A stretch of DNA of 10,461 bases. It comes from Gammaproteobacteria bacterium. Lineage in GTDB: Bacteria > Pseudomonadota > Gammaproteobacteria > UBA6429 > Thiohalophilaceae. The position numbers and the translations under genes were made by a program. Location of the stretch: assembly GCA_003233255.1 (NCBI GenBank), contig QILH01000064.1, positions 1-10,461 of the forward strand, written 5' to 3'. The notes beneath the pieces are model-generated. The model searched no databases. It had not been told where the DNA came from and saw only the letters and a list, made by a program, of their open reading frames with translations. Shown piece after piece: positions 1-6,496 of this stretch. The number at the start of each line of letters is the position of its first letter. The first letter of the stretch is position 1.

Positions 1-78
1 CATGCCCGTACCATCAGTTATGATCTTTTCTGTGGCGTAACCCAGCGCGTACCATTTATATATTCACATGCTGGTTAA
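1..78 (+). CDS. Possible C-terminal end of an upstream gene (partial)
   Basis: Frame 1 is open from the window edge to a TAA at 76-78 and would encode a 25-residue tail containing SYDLFCGVTQRVPF. The mixed composition looks protein-like, but the stretch is too short to assign to a family. If real, it would overlap the ATG of the next gene (68) by 11 bases. That fits the lack of a Shine-Dalgarno sequence before that ATG and would suggest translational coupling. A second frame is also open from position 2 to a TAA at 38-40, so the choice of frame is uncertain. Confidence 0.3.
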   Translation, partial: HARTISYDLFCGVTQRVPFIYSHAG

Positions 79-1063
79 ACTACGGCGGTTTCTGTTACTG
101 CTGGTTTCGCTGTTCCTGATTTTTATTTTTGTTCTGTGGTACATGTTGATGCAGCCTGTCATCGGTTCGGTTACTAAAGCAGATAACATCGAAACCTTTG
201 ATCCTTCTAAACTGAAAAATACCGTCAATATAATCGTTAACGACTTCTTTCCGCGCGATGGTGCGCATCCAGAAAACATGAAGCGTTGTGCGCAATATAT
301 TAAAACTGAATTTTTAAAGGCCAGTACACGGGTAAGTTATCAACGTTATGTTGTTAATCAGCAAACATATTACAATGTTATTGCCTCTTTCGGCCCTAAC
401 GATGGTGAACGTATTATTGTCGGCGCGCATTATGATTCCGCTGGCGAGCTGCCGGGTGCAGACGATAACGCCAGTGGGGTGGCAGGTTTGATCGCGTTAG
501 CTGAGAAATTGGCTATAGCCGAAAAATCAATAAACAACAAACTTACAACCCGCATTGATCTGGTCGCCTACGCACTGGAAGAACCCCCCTATTTTAAAAC
601 CGATCAAATGGGCAGCGCCTGGCATGCCTTTAAGATGCGAGAAGATGAGGTGGGTATTAAATTAATGATCAGCCTGGAAATGCTGGGATATTTCTCTGAT
701 CAGGCCGATTCTCAACAGTATCCTGTACCGCTACTTGATCTGCTTTACCCAACAAAGGGAAATTACATCGCTATCATAGGTCTGTTTAATCAGGGAGGGA
801 TCACTAAAAAAGCCAAAACCTTAATGCAGGCGGCGACCCGTATGGATGTGTATTCAATCAATGCACCCAGAATGATCCCCGGCATTGATTTTTCCGATCA
901 CCTGAATTACTGGAACGAAGGTTACCCCGCCGTGATGATCACCGACACCGCCTTTTTCCGAAATCACGCCTATCATACTGCGGATGATGTACCGGAAAGA
1001 CTGGATTACGAAAAAATGGCCGATGTGTTAAGCGGTGTTTTTAATCTAGTAAGCCAATTTTAG
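68..1063 (+). CDS. Membrane-anchored M28-family zinc peptidase
   Basis: The 331-residue product is predicted to be a co-catalytic zinc aminopeptidase-like hydrolase of the M28 family. It is anchored by one N-terminal hydrophobic segment (about residues 7-28), so the catalytic domain probably faces the periplasm. The expected metal-site residues are all present: H121 and D123 in GAHYDS, the bridging Asp in GADDNASG (132 or 133), the catalytic and ligand pair E171-E172 in ALEEPP, an acidic residue at E204 in SLEMLGYF, and H303 in the C-terminal HTADD motif. The enzyme therefore looks intact. Its natural substrate cannot be inferred; related proteins act on peptides or N-terminal residues. The ATG at 68 is chosen because it keeps the full anchor. 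No Shine-Dalgarno sequence precedes it, and it may be coupled to an upstream gene ending at 78. No strong terminator follows. Confidence 0.88.
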   Translation: MLVKLRRFLLLLVSLFLIFIFVLWYMLMQPVIGSVTKADNIETFDPSKLKNTVNIIVNDFFPRDGAHPENMKRCAQYIKTEFLKASTRVSYQRYVVNQQTYYNVIASFGPNDGERIIVGAHYDSAGELPGADDNASGVAGLIALAEKLAIAEKSINNKLTTRIDLVAYALEEPPYFKTDQMGSAWHAFKMREDEVGIKLMISLEMLGYFSDQADSQQYPVPLLDLLYPTKGNYIAIIGLFNQGGITKKAKTLMQAATRMDVYSINAPRMIPGIDFSDHLNYWNEGYPAVMITDTAFFRNHAYHTADDVPERLDYEKMADVLSGVFNLVSQF

Positions 1064-1438
1064 TGCATGTTTCGTGAACCCCTGAAACGACAATAACTAA
1101 GCACAATTTCAACAACATATAATTGAGTTTTTAATATAAGAAATAGGCAAGAGCATACTTTCGATTGTTGTCTTTGATTAACCTGTCAGTGAAGAGAGGG
1201 ATAAATTAACGTGTTATTAATACAGAAATTTCGAACATCCTGTCTTTAATGAACAGGTAGCCCTGATGAAATGGTGTCCGGGAAATAATACCAAACTACC
1301 ACGGGTTTTGCCTTGCGCCTTCAGGCTACAAGCATGTGTCTACAGTACACAAGTATGCTTTTGCCCTGTATTAAGAAAATGATTTTATAAGAAAAATTGT
1401 CGATAGTTATAGTTGGTCTCTAAATTAATGAAAATACC
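1064..1438. other. Gene-free region with nested inverted repeats
   Basis: No convincing reading frame was found on either strand. The flanks are AT-rich, while about 1257-1330 is richer in G and C. Within it, CCTGT (1239-1243) pairs with ACAGG (1253-1257), GTAGCCCTG (1257-1265) pairs with CAGGCTAC (1322-1329) with one extra base, and AAGCAT-GTGT (1330-1339) pairs with ACAC (1347-1350) and ATGCTT (1355-1360). This could be a small repeat element, an untranslated RNA or a remnant. I do not recognise it. Confidence 0.4.
1330..1362 (+). terminator. Weak terminator-like hairpin
   Basis: AAGCAT followed by GTGT pairs with ACAC and then ATGCTT across a 7-base loop, with a 4-base bulge AAGT on the 3' side. 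Four T residues follow (1359-1362). It could end transcription from the peptidase side before the TA promoter, but the stem is imperfect, AT-rich and about 270 bases from the nearest upstream gene end. Confidence 0.25.
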
Positions 1439-1475
1439 TTGATTTATACTGATATCGTCATACAATATGTATGAC
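1439..1475 (+). promoter_or_regulatory. TA promoter with a 19-bp dyad operator
   Basis: A sigma-70-like promoter is formed by TTGATT (1439-1444) and TACAAT (1461-1466) with a 16-bp spacer. A perfect inverted repeat, GTCATAC-AATAT-GTATGAC (1457-1475), covers the -10 box and the predicted transcription start near 1473. Binding by the antitoxin, or by the antitoxin-toxin complex, would block RNA polymerase. This is the usual autorepression arrangement of type II toxin-antitoxin operons. The repeat is seen directly; the binding protein is inferred. Confidence 0.7.
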
Positions 1476-1500
1476 AATTGCGATAACGAGTAGAATCACC

Positions 1501-1779
1501 ATGAAAAACAATGAATTAGAGCGTATCAATGCCCGACTGGATCCAGAATCTCAGGCGAAGGTGCGGTTTATTCTTGAGCAGCAGTCGCTGACTCAGACCG
1601 AGATGGTCAAGGCGGCTCTGGATCTCTTGTATCAGCAGTTTAAGGCAGAGCAACGTTCGTCAGCAAAGGCTATCGAATTGTCTGGTTTTGTCGCCGCTTC
1701 CGAGGGACCGGAAGATTTATCCGAAAATTATAAAGCGTACCTACAGGATGTCGCGCATGAAAAACACGATAATAGTTGA
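1501..1779 (+). CDS. Ribbon-helix-helix-like antitoxin of a PIN toxin
   Basis: This 92-residue protein is the probable antitoxin and autorepressor of the PIN toxin that follows. Its N-terminal half (ERINARLDPESQAKVRFILEQ..., then SLTQTEMVKAALDLLYQQF) has the short strand plus two helices expected of a CopG/Arc-type ribbon-helix-helix DNA-binding fold. The C-terminal part, including SEGPEDLSENYKAYLQD, resembles the toxin-wrapping tail of such antitoxins. An ATG at 1471 is in frame but lies inside the operator and at or before the predicted transcription start, so the ATG at 1501 is used; a weak GAG lies 10 bases before it. The stop overlaps the toxin gene by 23 bases, so the two are translated together. 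The fold assignment is by pattern, not by search. Confidence 0.78.
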   Translation: MKNNELERINARLDPESQAKVRFILEQQSLTQTEMVKAALDLLYQQFKAEQRSSAKAIELSGFVAASEGPEDLSENYKAYLQDVAHEKHDNS

Positions 1780-2191
1780 TACTGGGTTTTGGTTAGCTCT
1801 AAGAAACAGTAAAGACGCCTACCACCAGCAAGCTAAAGAATGCCTACAACGTTATCAACAACAGCGTTTTATCTGTACATGGCCGGTTATGACCGAGACG
1901 TGTTATTTACTGGCAAAGCAACTTGGCAATAACGCGGCCGTTGATTTTATTAGTTTGTATGACGATCAGGGATTTGATGTATTCGATCTTGCACATCAAC
2001 ATGCAAGCCAAATTGCTATCTTGATGCAACGCTACCGAAATTTACCCATGGATTTGGCGGATGCCTCTTTGGTGTTATTAGCTGAAGAATTGGGACATGG
2101 TAATATCTTATCAACCGATAAACGCGATTTCGAAGCTTACCGCTGGAAACAGCATGATCCATTTAATAATTTACTCATGATGCAGGTGTAG
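1757..2191 (+). CDS. PIN-domain ribonuclease toxin (VapC-like)
   Basis: This 144-residue protein is a predicted Mg2+-dependent ribonuclease toxin that would cleave an RNA target, often tRNA or rRNA in the family, when not bound by the antitoxin. The acidic PIN core is visible: D8 in IIVDTGFWLAL, E47 in VMTETCYLL, D102 in MDLADASLVLLAEE, and D121/D124 in ILSTDKRDF. Length is normal for a single PIN domain, and there is no frameshift. The start at 1757 places the conserved VDTGF motif at the N-terminus. It has an AGGA (1745-1748) eight bases upstream, inside the antitoxin gene. A longer in-frame start at 1688 would add a tail with no PIN similarity. The RNA target cannot be predicted from sequence. 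Confidence 0.85.
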   Translation: MKNTIIVDTGFWLALRNSKDAYHQQAKECLQRYQQQRFICTWPVMTETCYLLAKQLGNNAAVDFISLYDDQGFDVFDLAHQHASQIAILMQRYRNLPMDLADASLVLLAEELGHGNILSTDKRDFEAYRWKQHDPFNNLLMMQV

Positions 2192-2225
2192 CCTCAAGCG
2201 TGCGGTTTACCATAAGAAATCAATT

Positions 2226-2286
2226 GTGTAATTTACACTAAAAATAGAATCCTAAATCATGATTGTGGTTTACTATATTAATATAG
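2226..2286. repeat. Cluster of three palindromes between convergent genes
   Basis: The 107-bp gap between the toxin and the convergent lipoprotein gene holds three short perfect dyads: GTGTAA-T-TTACAC (2226-2238), AATCATGATT (2255-2264) and CTATATTAATATAG (2273-2286). GGTTTAC also occurs twice in the same orientation (2204-2210 and 2267-2273). The dyads are AT-rich with almost no loop, so they are poor intrinsic terminators. They may be protein-binding sites or simply a result of low GC content. Confidence 0.4.
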
Positions 2287-2298
2287 GCTGGTAACTAT

Positions 2299-3294
2299 TT
2301 AATTCGGTTTAGACTCAGTAGGTTCATACTCAGGGCAAATCCCATCAAAAAAGATTGATTTAATCCCGTCAGTGACCGTCTGTTCGGGTATCCCATAGAC
2401 GCGCAGCTCAATCTTGTTAACGATCGCGCCCTGTGGGATCTCCAGCGGATGGTGAATGACTTTCCAGCCTTCCCCCGATATCTCGTAACCTGGTTTAGGT
2501 TGGTTGGTGTTGTAAGTTCCGGCCTTTGATTTATCCAGTTGATAATGAACCTCGGGGGACAGGGTCAGTGGCATGGCCGAGCTGGCGACTCGAAAGCTGA
2601 TGGCTTTGAGGTTCTGCCAGTCTTTGTTTTCGCTGAGATCCGGCGATTGAATGGAAAATCTCCAGTGAGTTTGTTTGCTTTGTTGATTATTGCTTTTGGG
2701 GAAACACTCGTTCGATACGGGTACAAAAATACTCCCGCCAACGGTGGTTTTTTTTAAATCCGCCGGCCAGTCATTGTGTACGAAAAACAGACCCGGGCAG
2801 GTTGCCTTGCTAAAGGGTTCTTCTTTATTTTCGATATATACGGGTGAAATTTTCCAGTCTTTAAGATCTTCTTTGTTATTGAAATTAAAACAAACATAAG
2901 GAAGATTCTTGCGGATCATAAAATCATAAGTAATCAACTTTGTTGCGTTAACAAAAGTAATACCAAGTAATTTTATTTTATACGGAACTTCAATAACCAG
3001 TCTGTATTCTCCAGCGCCGAGGTTATTAGAAAACAGTTCAAACTGATTTAATTCTTCTGGTATTTCTTTTACCTCAATGAGATAGGTGTTTTCCAGATTA
3101 AATTTATCAAACAGGCGTGCGCCAATATCTTTTGCTAACAGGGGCTCGCTGGATTTTAATGACAAGCCAATACTAAACGGGTGATAGGCTTTGATCTCAT
3201 CCTTGTTAATGATTTCAGACGCGGGTTCGCACGCGGTTAAAAAAAGCAGGGAAAAAAGTGCCAGTGTCTTTAAATTAATTATCTTTTTTATCAT
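2299..3294 (-). CDS. Unrecognised lipoprotein, coupled to the TerC-like gene
   Basis: The 331-residue product begins with a lipoprotein signal peptide: K3-K4, a hydrophobic stretch, then the lipobox LTAC with the lipidated cysteine at residue 22. Glu follows the cysteine, so there is no Asp-type inner-membrane retention signal and an outer-membrane location is likely. I do not recognise the mature domain. From about residue 130 it alternates strands and turns (FNFNNKEDLKDW..., then GWKVIHHPLEIPQG... and VNKIELRVYG), suggesting a beta-sandwich or carbohydrate-binding-like fold; this is inference. Several cysteines in the second half could form disulfides. The ATG at 3294 is preferred over the adjacent GTG at 3297. 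The gene overlaps the end of the TerC-like gene by 20 bases and has no clear Shine-Dalgarno, which suggests translational coupling and a shared role. Confidence 0.75.
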   Translation of the reverse strand: MIKKIINLKTLALFSLLFLTACEPASEIINKDEIKAYHPFSIGLSLKSSEPLLAKDIGARLFDKFNLENTYLIEVKEIPEELNQFELFSNNLGAGEYRLVIEVPYKIKLLGITFVNATKLITYDFMIRKNLPYVCFNFNNKEDLKDWKISPVYIENKEEPFSKATCPGLFFVHNDWPADLKKTTVGGSIFVPVSNECFPKSNNQQSKQTHWRFSIQSPDLSENKDWQNLKAISFRVASSAMPLTLSPEVHYQLDKSKAGTYNTNQPKPGYEISGEGWKVIHHPLEIPQGAIVNKIELRVYGIPEQTVTDGIKSIFFDGICPEYEPTESKPN

Positions 3295-4552
3295 CACGTT
3301 TAAAATAGGCTTTTGATTCTTTACCGTAGTAAATTAGTTTGTCTTTTACCTTTTTGAGCAATAATCTGGCCCAGATAAATTCGGTGGCCAGTATTGCCAG
3401 TCCGGCCGGAATCACAATAATAGCAGGGCCGGGAGTCACAATCATAATTATACCGACAATGATTACACTCACCCCGACTAATGTTACCACCAGGCGGCGA
3501 AACGTTTTGTAAGTGATGTGATAAAGCTTGCCGATATTTTCTGCAAACGGCAGCTCGATTTGTTCGCTTCGATGCTGATGGAATAGAGAAAGGACAACAC
3601 CCATTGCCAGGATGCTACTAACGACCAGCAAGAAGATGCTCGAGTGAATCGGGTAAATATCAAACAGGACTGCGCGCAATGCGGATAACAACAATATTAC
3701 TACGAGTGTAAACTTGATGTAACGCAGCTGGGTCAATGCGCTGGCAAACACAAAATAAATGGCACGCAGTCCTAACAAAGAAAGAATGCTGGCACTGAGT
3801 ATAATAAACGGGCTGTTGGATACACTTAGTGCGGATGGAATAGAATCAAATGAGAAAACCAGATCGATATACTCAATACACAACAAGGCGACCAACAACG
3901 GGGTAATAAACCATTTTCCATCGTGCTTCAAAAAGAATCGTTTCGATTCAGTGAAGGTTTGCTGTGTATGTGTTGGCTCTGTGTGCTGGCGAACCGGAAA
4001 TTTTAGCATGATGGTTTTAGCCAGATTGGTATGTTTGTCTTTCAGTGGTAAGGTGGTATGGGCAATAAATTTAAATGCACTCATAAATATCAATGCGGCG
4101 ATGAAATAGTGCAACCAGTAATACTGATCAAGCAGATTCACACCAACCAGAATAATAACGATACGCGCGATGATGGCGATAATAATACCGTAAAATAAAA
4201 TACGATACTGATGGTGAGCGGGTATCTTCAGAGTCTGGAAAATAATCAGGATGATAAACAGGTTGTCGAAACTCAGCGTACGTTCCAGAAAATAGATCGT
4301 AAAATACTGGCTAAGGGCATCTTTACCATCAAGTACATGTGCGCTTTGTTCTGGAGCGGCAAAAACAGGAAACAGATTGTACTCGTATGAAAAATAAATA
4401 TAAAAACCAAACGCCAGAGCGATGCTAATCCAGAACGCCGACTGCACCAGCGCATCACCACGGGTGAACTGCAGCTTATGGCGTCGTGTCATGCTCACGT
4501 CAACAAGCAGAAGGGTGGCAATACTAAAAGAAATGGCGATCCAGATCAGCAT
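3275..4552 (-). CDS. TerC-family membrane protein with C-terminal PGPGW domain
   Basis: This is a 425-residue polytopic membrane protein. Residues 1-320 match the TerC/Alx family, some members of which export manganese or are linked to metal and tellurite resistance. The family motifs LERTLSFDNLF (D96) and CIEYIDLVFSFDSIPSAL (E227, D230, D236) carry the conserved membrane acidic residues. About residues 350-425 form a separate module, TPGPAIIVIPAGLAILATEF followed by WARLLLKKVK, matching the PGPGW membrane family normally found as a small stand-alone protein. The ATG at 4552 is chosen: an upstream in-frame TTG at 4633 would add 27 residues, but a -10 box (TACAAT) lies inside that extension and neither start has a good Shine-Dalgarno. 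The ATG still keeps a full first membrane segment. The start is uncertain, the family is not. The gene overlaps the downstream lipoprotein gene. Confidence 0.85.
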   Translation of the reverse strand: MLIWIAISFSIATLLLVDVSMTRRHKLQFTRGDALVQSAFWISIALAFGFYIYFSYEYNLFPVFAAPEQSAHVLDGKDALSQYFTIYFLERTLSFDNLFIILIIFQTLKIPAHHQYRILFYGIIIAIIARIVIILVGVNLLDQYYWLHYFIAALIFMSAFKFIAHTTLPLKDKHTNLAKTIMLKFPVRQHTEPTHTQQTFTESKRFFLKHDGKWFITPLLVALLCIEYIDLVFSFDSIPSALSVSNSPFIILSASILSLLGLRAIYFVFASALTQLRYIKFTLVVILLLSALRAVLFDIYPIHSSIFLLVVSSILAMGVVLSLFHQHRSEQIELPFAENIGKLYHITYKTFRRLVVTLVGVSVIIVGIIMIVTPGPAIIVIPAGLAILATEFIWARLLLKKVKDKLIYYGKESKAYFKRDDKKDN

Positions 4553-4582
4553 GGCGAAAATAATCAACGGGTTAAAGGGCGA

Positions 4583-4588
4583 ATTGTA
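4583..4588 (-). promoter_or_regulatory. Candidate -10 box for the TerC-like gene
   Basis: On the minus strand TACAAT lies about 31 bases before the ATG at 4552. No good -35 box is found at 16-18 bases upstream, so the promoter is weak or needs an activator. If used, the mRNA leader would be about 25 bases and the TTG at 4633 would not be transcribed. Confidence 0.35.
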
Positions 4589-4622
4589 AACGAGTTGTGG
4601 GTTTGAGCGAAGGATTAAACTT

Positions 4623-4650
4623 TTGTTAATCAAGTCGCTCGGGGTACACT
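4623..4650 (+). promoter_or_regulatory. radA promoter, possibly giving a leaderless mRNA
   Basis: TTGTTA (4623-4628) and TACACT (4645-4650) are spaced by 16 bp on the plus strand. The usual transcription start, about seven bases after the -10 box, falls on the A of the radA ATG (4657). There is no Shine-Dalgarno in the short stretch between, which fits a leaderless or near-leaderless transcript. Confidence 0.5.
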
Positions 4651-4656
4651 AGCCGC

Positions 4657-6018
4657 ATGGCAAAGGTGAAAACGGTGTATTTTTGTTCGAGTTGCGGTGC
4701 GCAGGCCCCACAATGGGCCGGGCAATGCGGCGACTGCGGCGAATGGAATACCTTGAGTGAAAGCGCAGCGGTGCTGCCATCAAAACATCGCGCCGCCACT
4801 ACCCGCTATGCGAGTGAAGCGGCCAATCAAATCCATCATCTGGATACGGTGGTCGCCGATGATGTAAAACGTATCACCACCGGTGTCGCCGAGTTTGACC
4901 GGGTGTTAGGCGGTGGTGTGGTGCCGGGCTCGGTGACCCTGATCGGCGGAGATCCAGGCATCGGTAAATCCACGCTGTTGTTGCAGGCGATGGTTCAACT
5001 GAGCAACGATTTTGAGACGCTTTATGTGACCGGTGAAGAATCTCTGCAGCAGGTGAGTTTGCGCGCCCAACGTCTGGGATACTCCGATGCGAAAGTACCG
5101 CTACTGGCCTCGACCCAGATCGAGACCATCCTGCAACAGGCGCAGAAATTAAAACCACAGATTATTGTGATTGATTCGATTCAAACCATGTTCACCGATG
5201 AACTTGGTTCGGCGCCTGGCTCGGTATCACAGGTACGCGAATGTGCCGCGCAACTGGTGCGTTTTGCCAAGCAAACTCAGACCTCGATATTTTTAGTCGG
5301 ACACGTCACTAAAGAAGGCACCCTGGCCGGACCCCGAGTGTTAGAACACATGGTCGATACGGTATTGTATTTTGAAGGCGACGGCGGCCAGCGGTTTCGA
5401 TTGATTCGGGCGGTTAAAAACCGTTTCGGTGCGGTCAACGAGTTAGGCGTGTTTGCCATGACTGATAAGGGCCTGCGTGAAGTGGCCAATCCCTCGGCGA
5501 TATTTTTATCGCGTCATGAACAGCCGGTGCCGGGCAGTGTGGTAATGGTTACCCTTGAGGGCAGTCGTCCGTTGCTGGTCGAAGTGCAGGCATTGGTGGA
5601 TGATTCTCAGTTGGTGAATCCACGTCGGGTCACGGTGGGCTTTGAACACAATCGACTGGCGATGTTGCTGGCGGTGTTGCATCGCCACGGCGACATCGTA
5701 ACGGGCGATCAGGATGTGTTTGCCAATGTAGTCGGCGGTGTGCGGGTGACCGAGACCGGTGCCGACCTGGCGGTGCTGTTAGCCGTGATGTCGAGCCTGC
5801 GTAATAAAACCCTGGCGCGCGATATGATTGTATTCGGTGAAGTGGGATTGGCGGGCGAGATTCGTCCCGTGCCGAACGGTCAGGATCGTTTGCTCGAAGC
5901 CTACAAGCACGGTTATAAACGCGCATTGATCCCGGCGGCCAATGCGCCAAAAAAGGCACCGGAAGGTATGGAAGTGATTGCCGTGCAACGTATCTCCGAG
6001 GCGCTGGAGAACTGTTAA
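4657..6018 (+). CDS. radA: DNA repair protein RadA (Sms)
   Basis: The 453-residue product is RadA, a RecA-related DnaB-like helicase that processes branched recombination intermediates and helps RecA-mediated strand exchange. All domains are present in order: an N-terminal C4 zinc finger (C10, C13, C24, C27), a RecA-like ATPase with Walker A GDPGIGKST (98-106) and Walker B IIVIDSIQT (169-177), the RadA-specific KNRFG motif (254-258), and a C-terminal Lon-protease-like domain (about 280-453). Length is typical of the family (about 450-460), and nothing is truncated. The start fits the family pattern of a short basic leader before the zinc finger. The gene is divergent from the TerC-like gene and converges on the PilZ gene, with only 18 bases between stops and no visible terminator there. 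Confidence 0.97.
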   Translation: MAKVKTVYFCSSCGAQAPQWAGQCGDCGEWNTLSESAAVLPSKHRAATTRYASEAANQIHHLDTVVADDVKRITTGVAEFDRVLGGGVVPGSVTLIGGDPGIGKSTLLLQAMVQLSNDFETLYVTGEESLQQVSLRAQRLGYSDAKVPLLASTQIETILQQAQKLKPQIIVIDSIQTMFTDELGSAPGSVSQVRECAAQLVRFAKQTQTSIFLVGHVTKEGTLAGPRVLEHMVDTVLYFEGDGGQRFRLIRAVKNRFGAVNELGVFAMTDKGLREVANPSAIFLSRHEQPVPGSVVMVTLEGSRPLLVEVQALVDDSQLVNPRRVTVGFEHNRLAMLLAVLHRHGDIVTGDQDVFANVVGGVRVTETGADLAVLLAVMSSLRNKTLARDMIVFGEVGLAGEIRPVPNGQDRLLEAYKHGYKRALIPAANAPKKAPEGMEVIAVQRISEALENC

Positions 6019-6036
6019 TCGTATTGATCGACCTGA

Positions 6037-6420
6037 CTATTCTTTCATATGAATCATTTCATTGAGTTCACGTTCAAGTAACATCGGATCGCCCAGGTTA
6101 AGTTCAAGCACTCGCCGCAAATGGGTCATACTGTCTAAATCAATGTGCTCACATTCAAAACCTATAAACGTGTCGTGACAATGCGCGACCTGTACTTCCA
6201 TCTGAATATTGACGTCGTTGGCATTTAAGATCAGATCGAGTATGAATTCTTCGCCCCGCGAGGTCTGAATATTTTCTGGGCGTTTTATCAGTACACCATG
6301 CAAGCTTAAATCGATGACCGTACCATCCCATTGTTTGTTTGCATCAACAGTGAGTAATTTAAATTCAGCGTCAAACGGGATACGGGTAAAATGTCGGCGT
6401 TGAGGGTCTGGATTGTTCAT
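6037..6420 (-). CDS. PilZ-domain c-di-GMP-binding protein (PA4608-like)
   Basis: This 127-residue single-domain PilZ protein is a predicted c-di-GMP receptor. Both ligand-binding signatures are intact: the RRxxxR box (R8, R9, R13 in RRHFTR) and DLSLHG (D37, S39, G42). The C-terminal part (GFECEHIDLDSMTHLRRVLELNLGD, then LLERELNEMI) closely resembles, from memory, Pseudomonas aeruginosa PA4608, a stand-alone c-di-GMP binder that signals through a partner protein. The ATG is preceded by AGGAGAGG (minus strand, 6426-6433) at good spacing. It is the last gene of the minus-strand group, 76 bases after the FHA gene, and has its own promoter candidate. The output partner is unknown; the nearby FHA protein is a candidate only by position. 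Confidence 0.93.
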   Translation of the reverse strand: MNNPDPQRRHFTRIPFDAEFKLLTVDANKQWDGTVIDLSLHGVLIKRPENIQTSRGEEFILDLILNANDVNIQMEVQVAHCHDTFIGFECEHIDLDSMTHLRRVLELNLGDPMLLERELNEMIHMKE

Positions 6421-6455
6421 TTAAACCTCTCCTGAATGCTCGCGATAAGAAATAA

Positions 6456-6486
6456 ATTACATGTGCAATAAATATTTACGGTAAAT
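6456..6486 (-). promoter_or_regulatory. Promoter and palindrome before the PilZ gene
   Basis: On the minus strand TTTACC (-35, plus 6480-6485) and TGTAAT (-10, plus 6456-6461) are 18 bp apart. A perfect 13-bp dyad, ATTTAC-G-GTAAAT (6474-6486, plus strand), covers the -35 box, so a dimeric regulator could control the gene. The dyad begins 10 bases past the FHA stop codon. Confidence 0.45.
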
Positions 6487-6496
6487 GTTCAGCGTA

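Noticed and set aside
1064..1500. Possible insertion-sequence or integron-cassette boundary upstream of the TA pair
   Set aside because: No target-site duplication, matching terminal repeats on both sides of the TA pair, or attC core could be found by eye.
4300..4656. Mn-responsive yybP-ykoY riboswitch upstream of the TerC-like gene, as known for alx
   Set aside because: The space between the TerC-like gene and radA is too short (104 bp at most) and lacks the paired conserved loops of that riboswitch.
5630..5959. A 109-codon antisense frame inside radA
   Set aside because: It is the reverse reading of the conserved RadA C-terminal domain; its Arg/Pro/His-rich product is typical of such artefacts.
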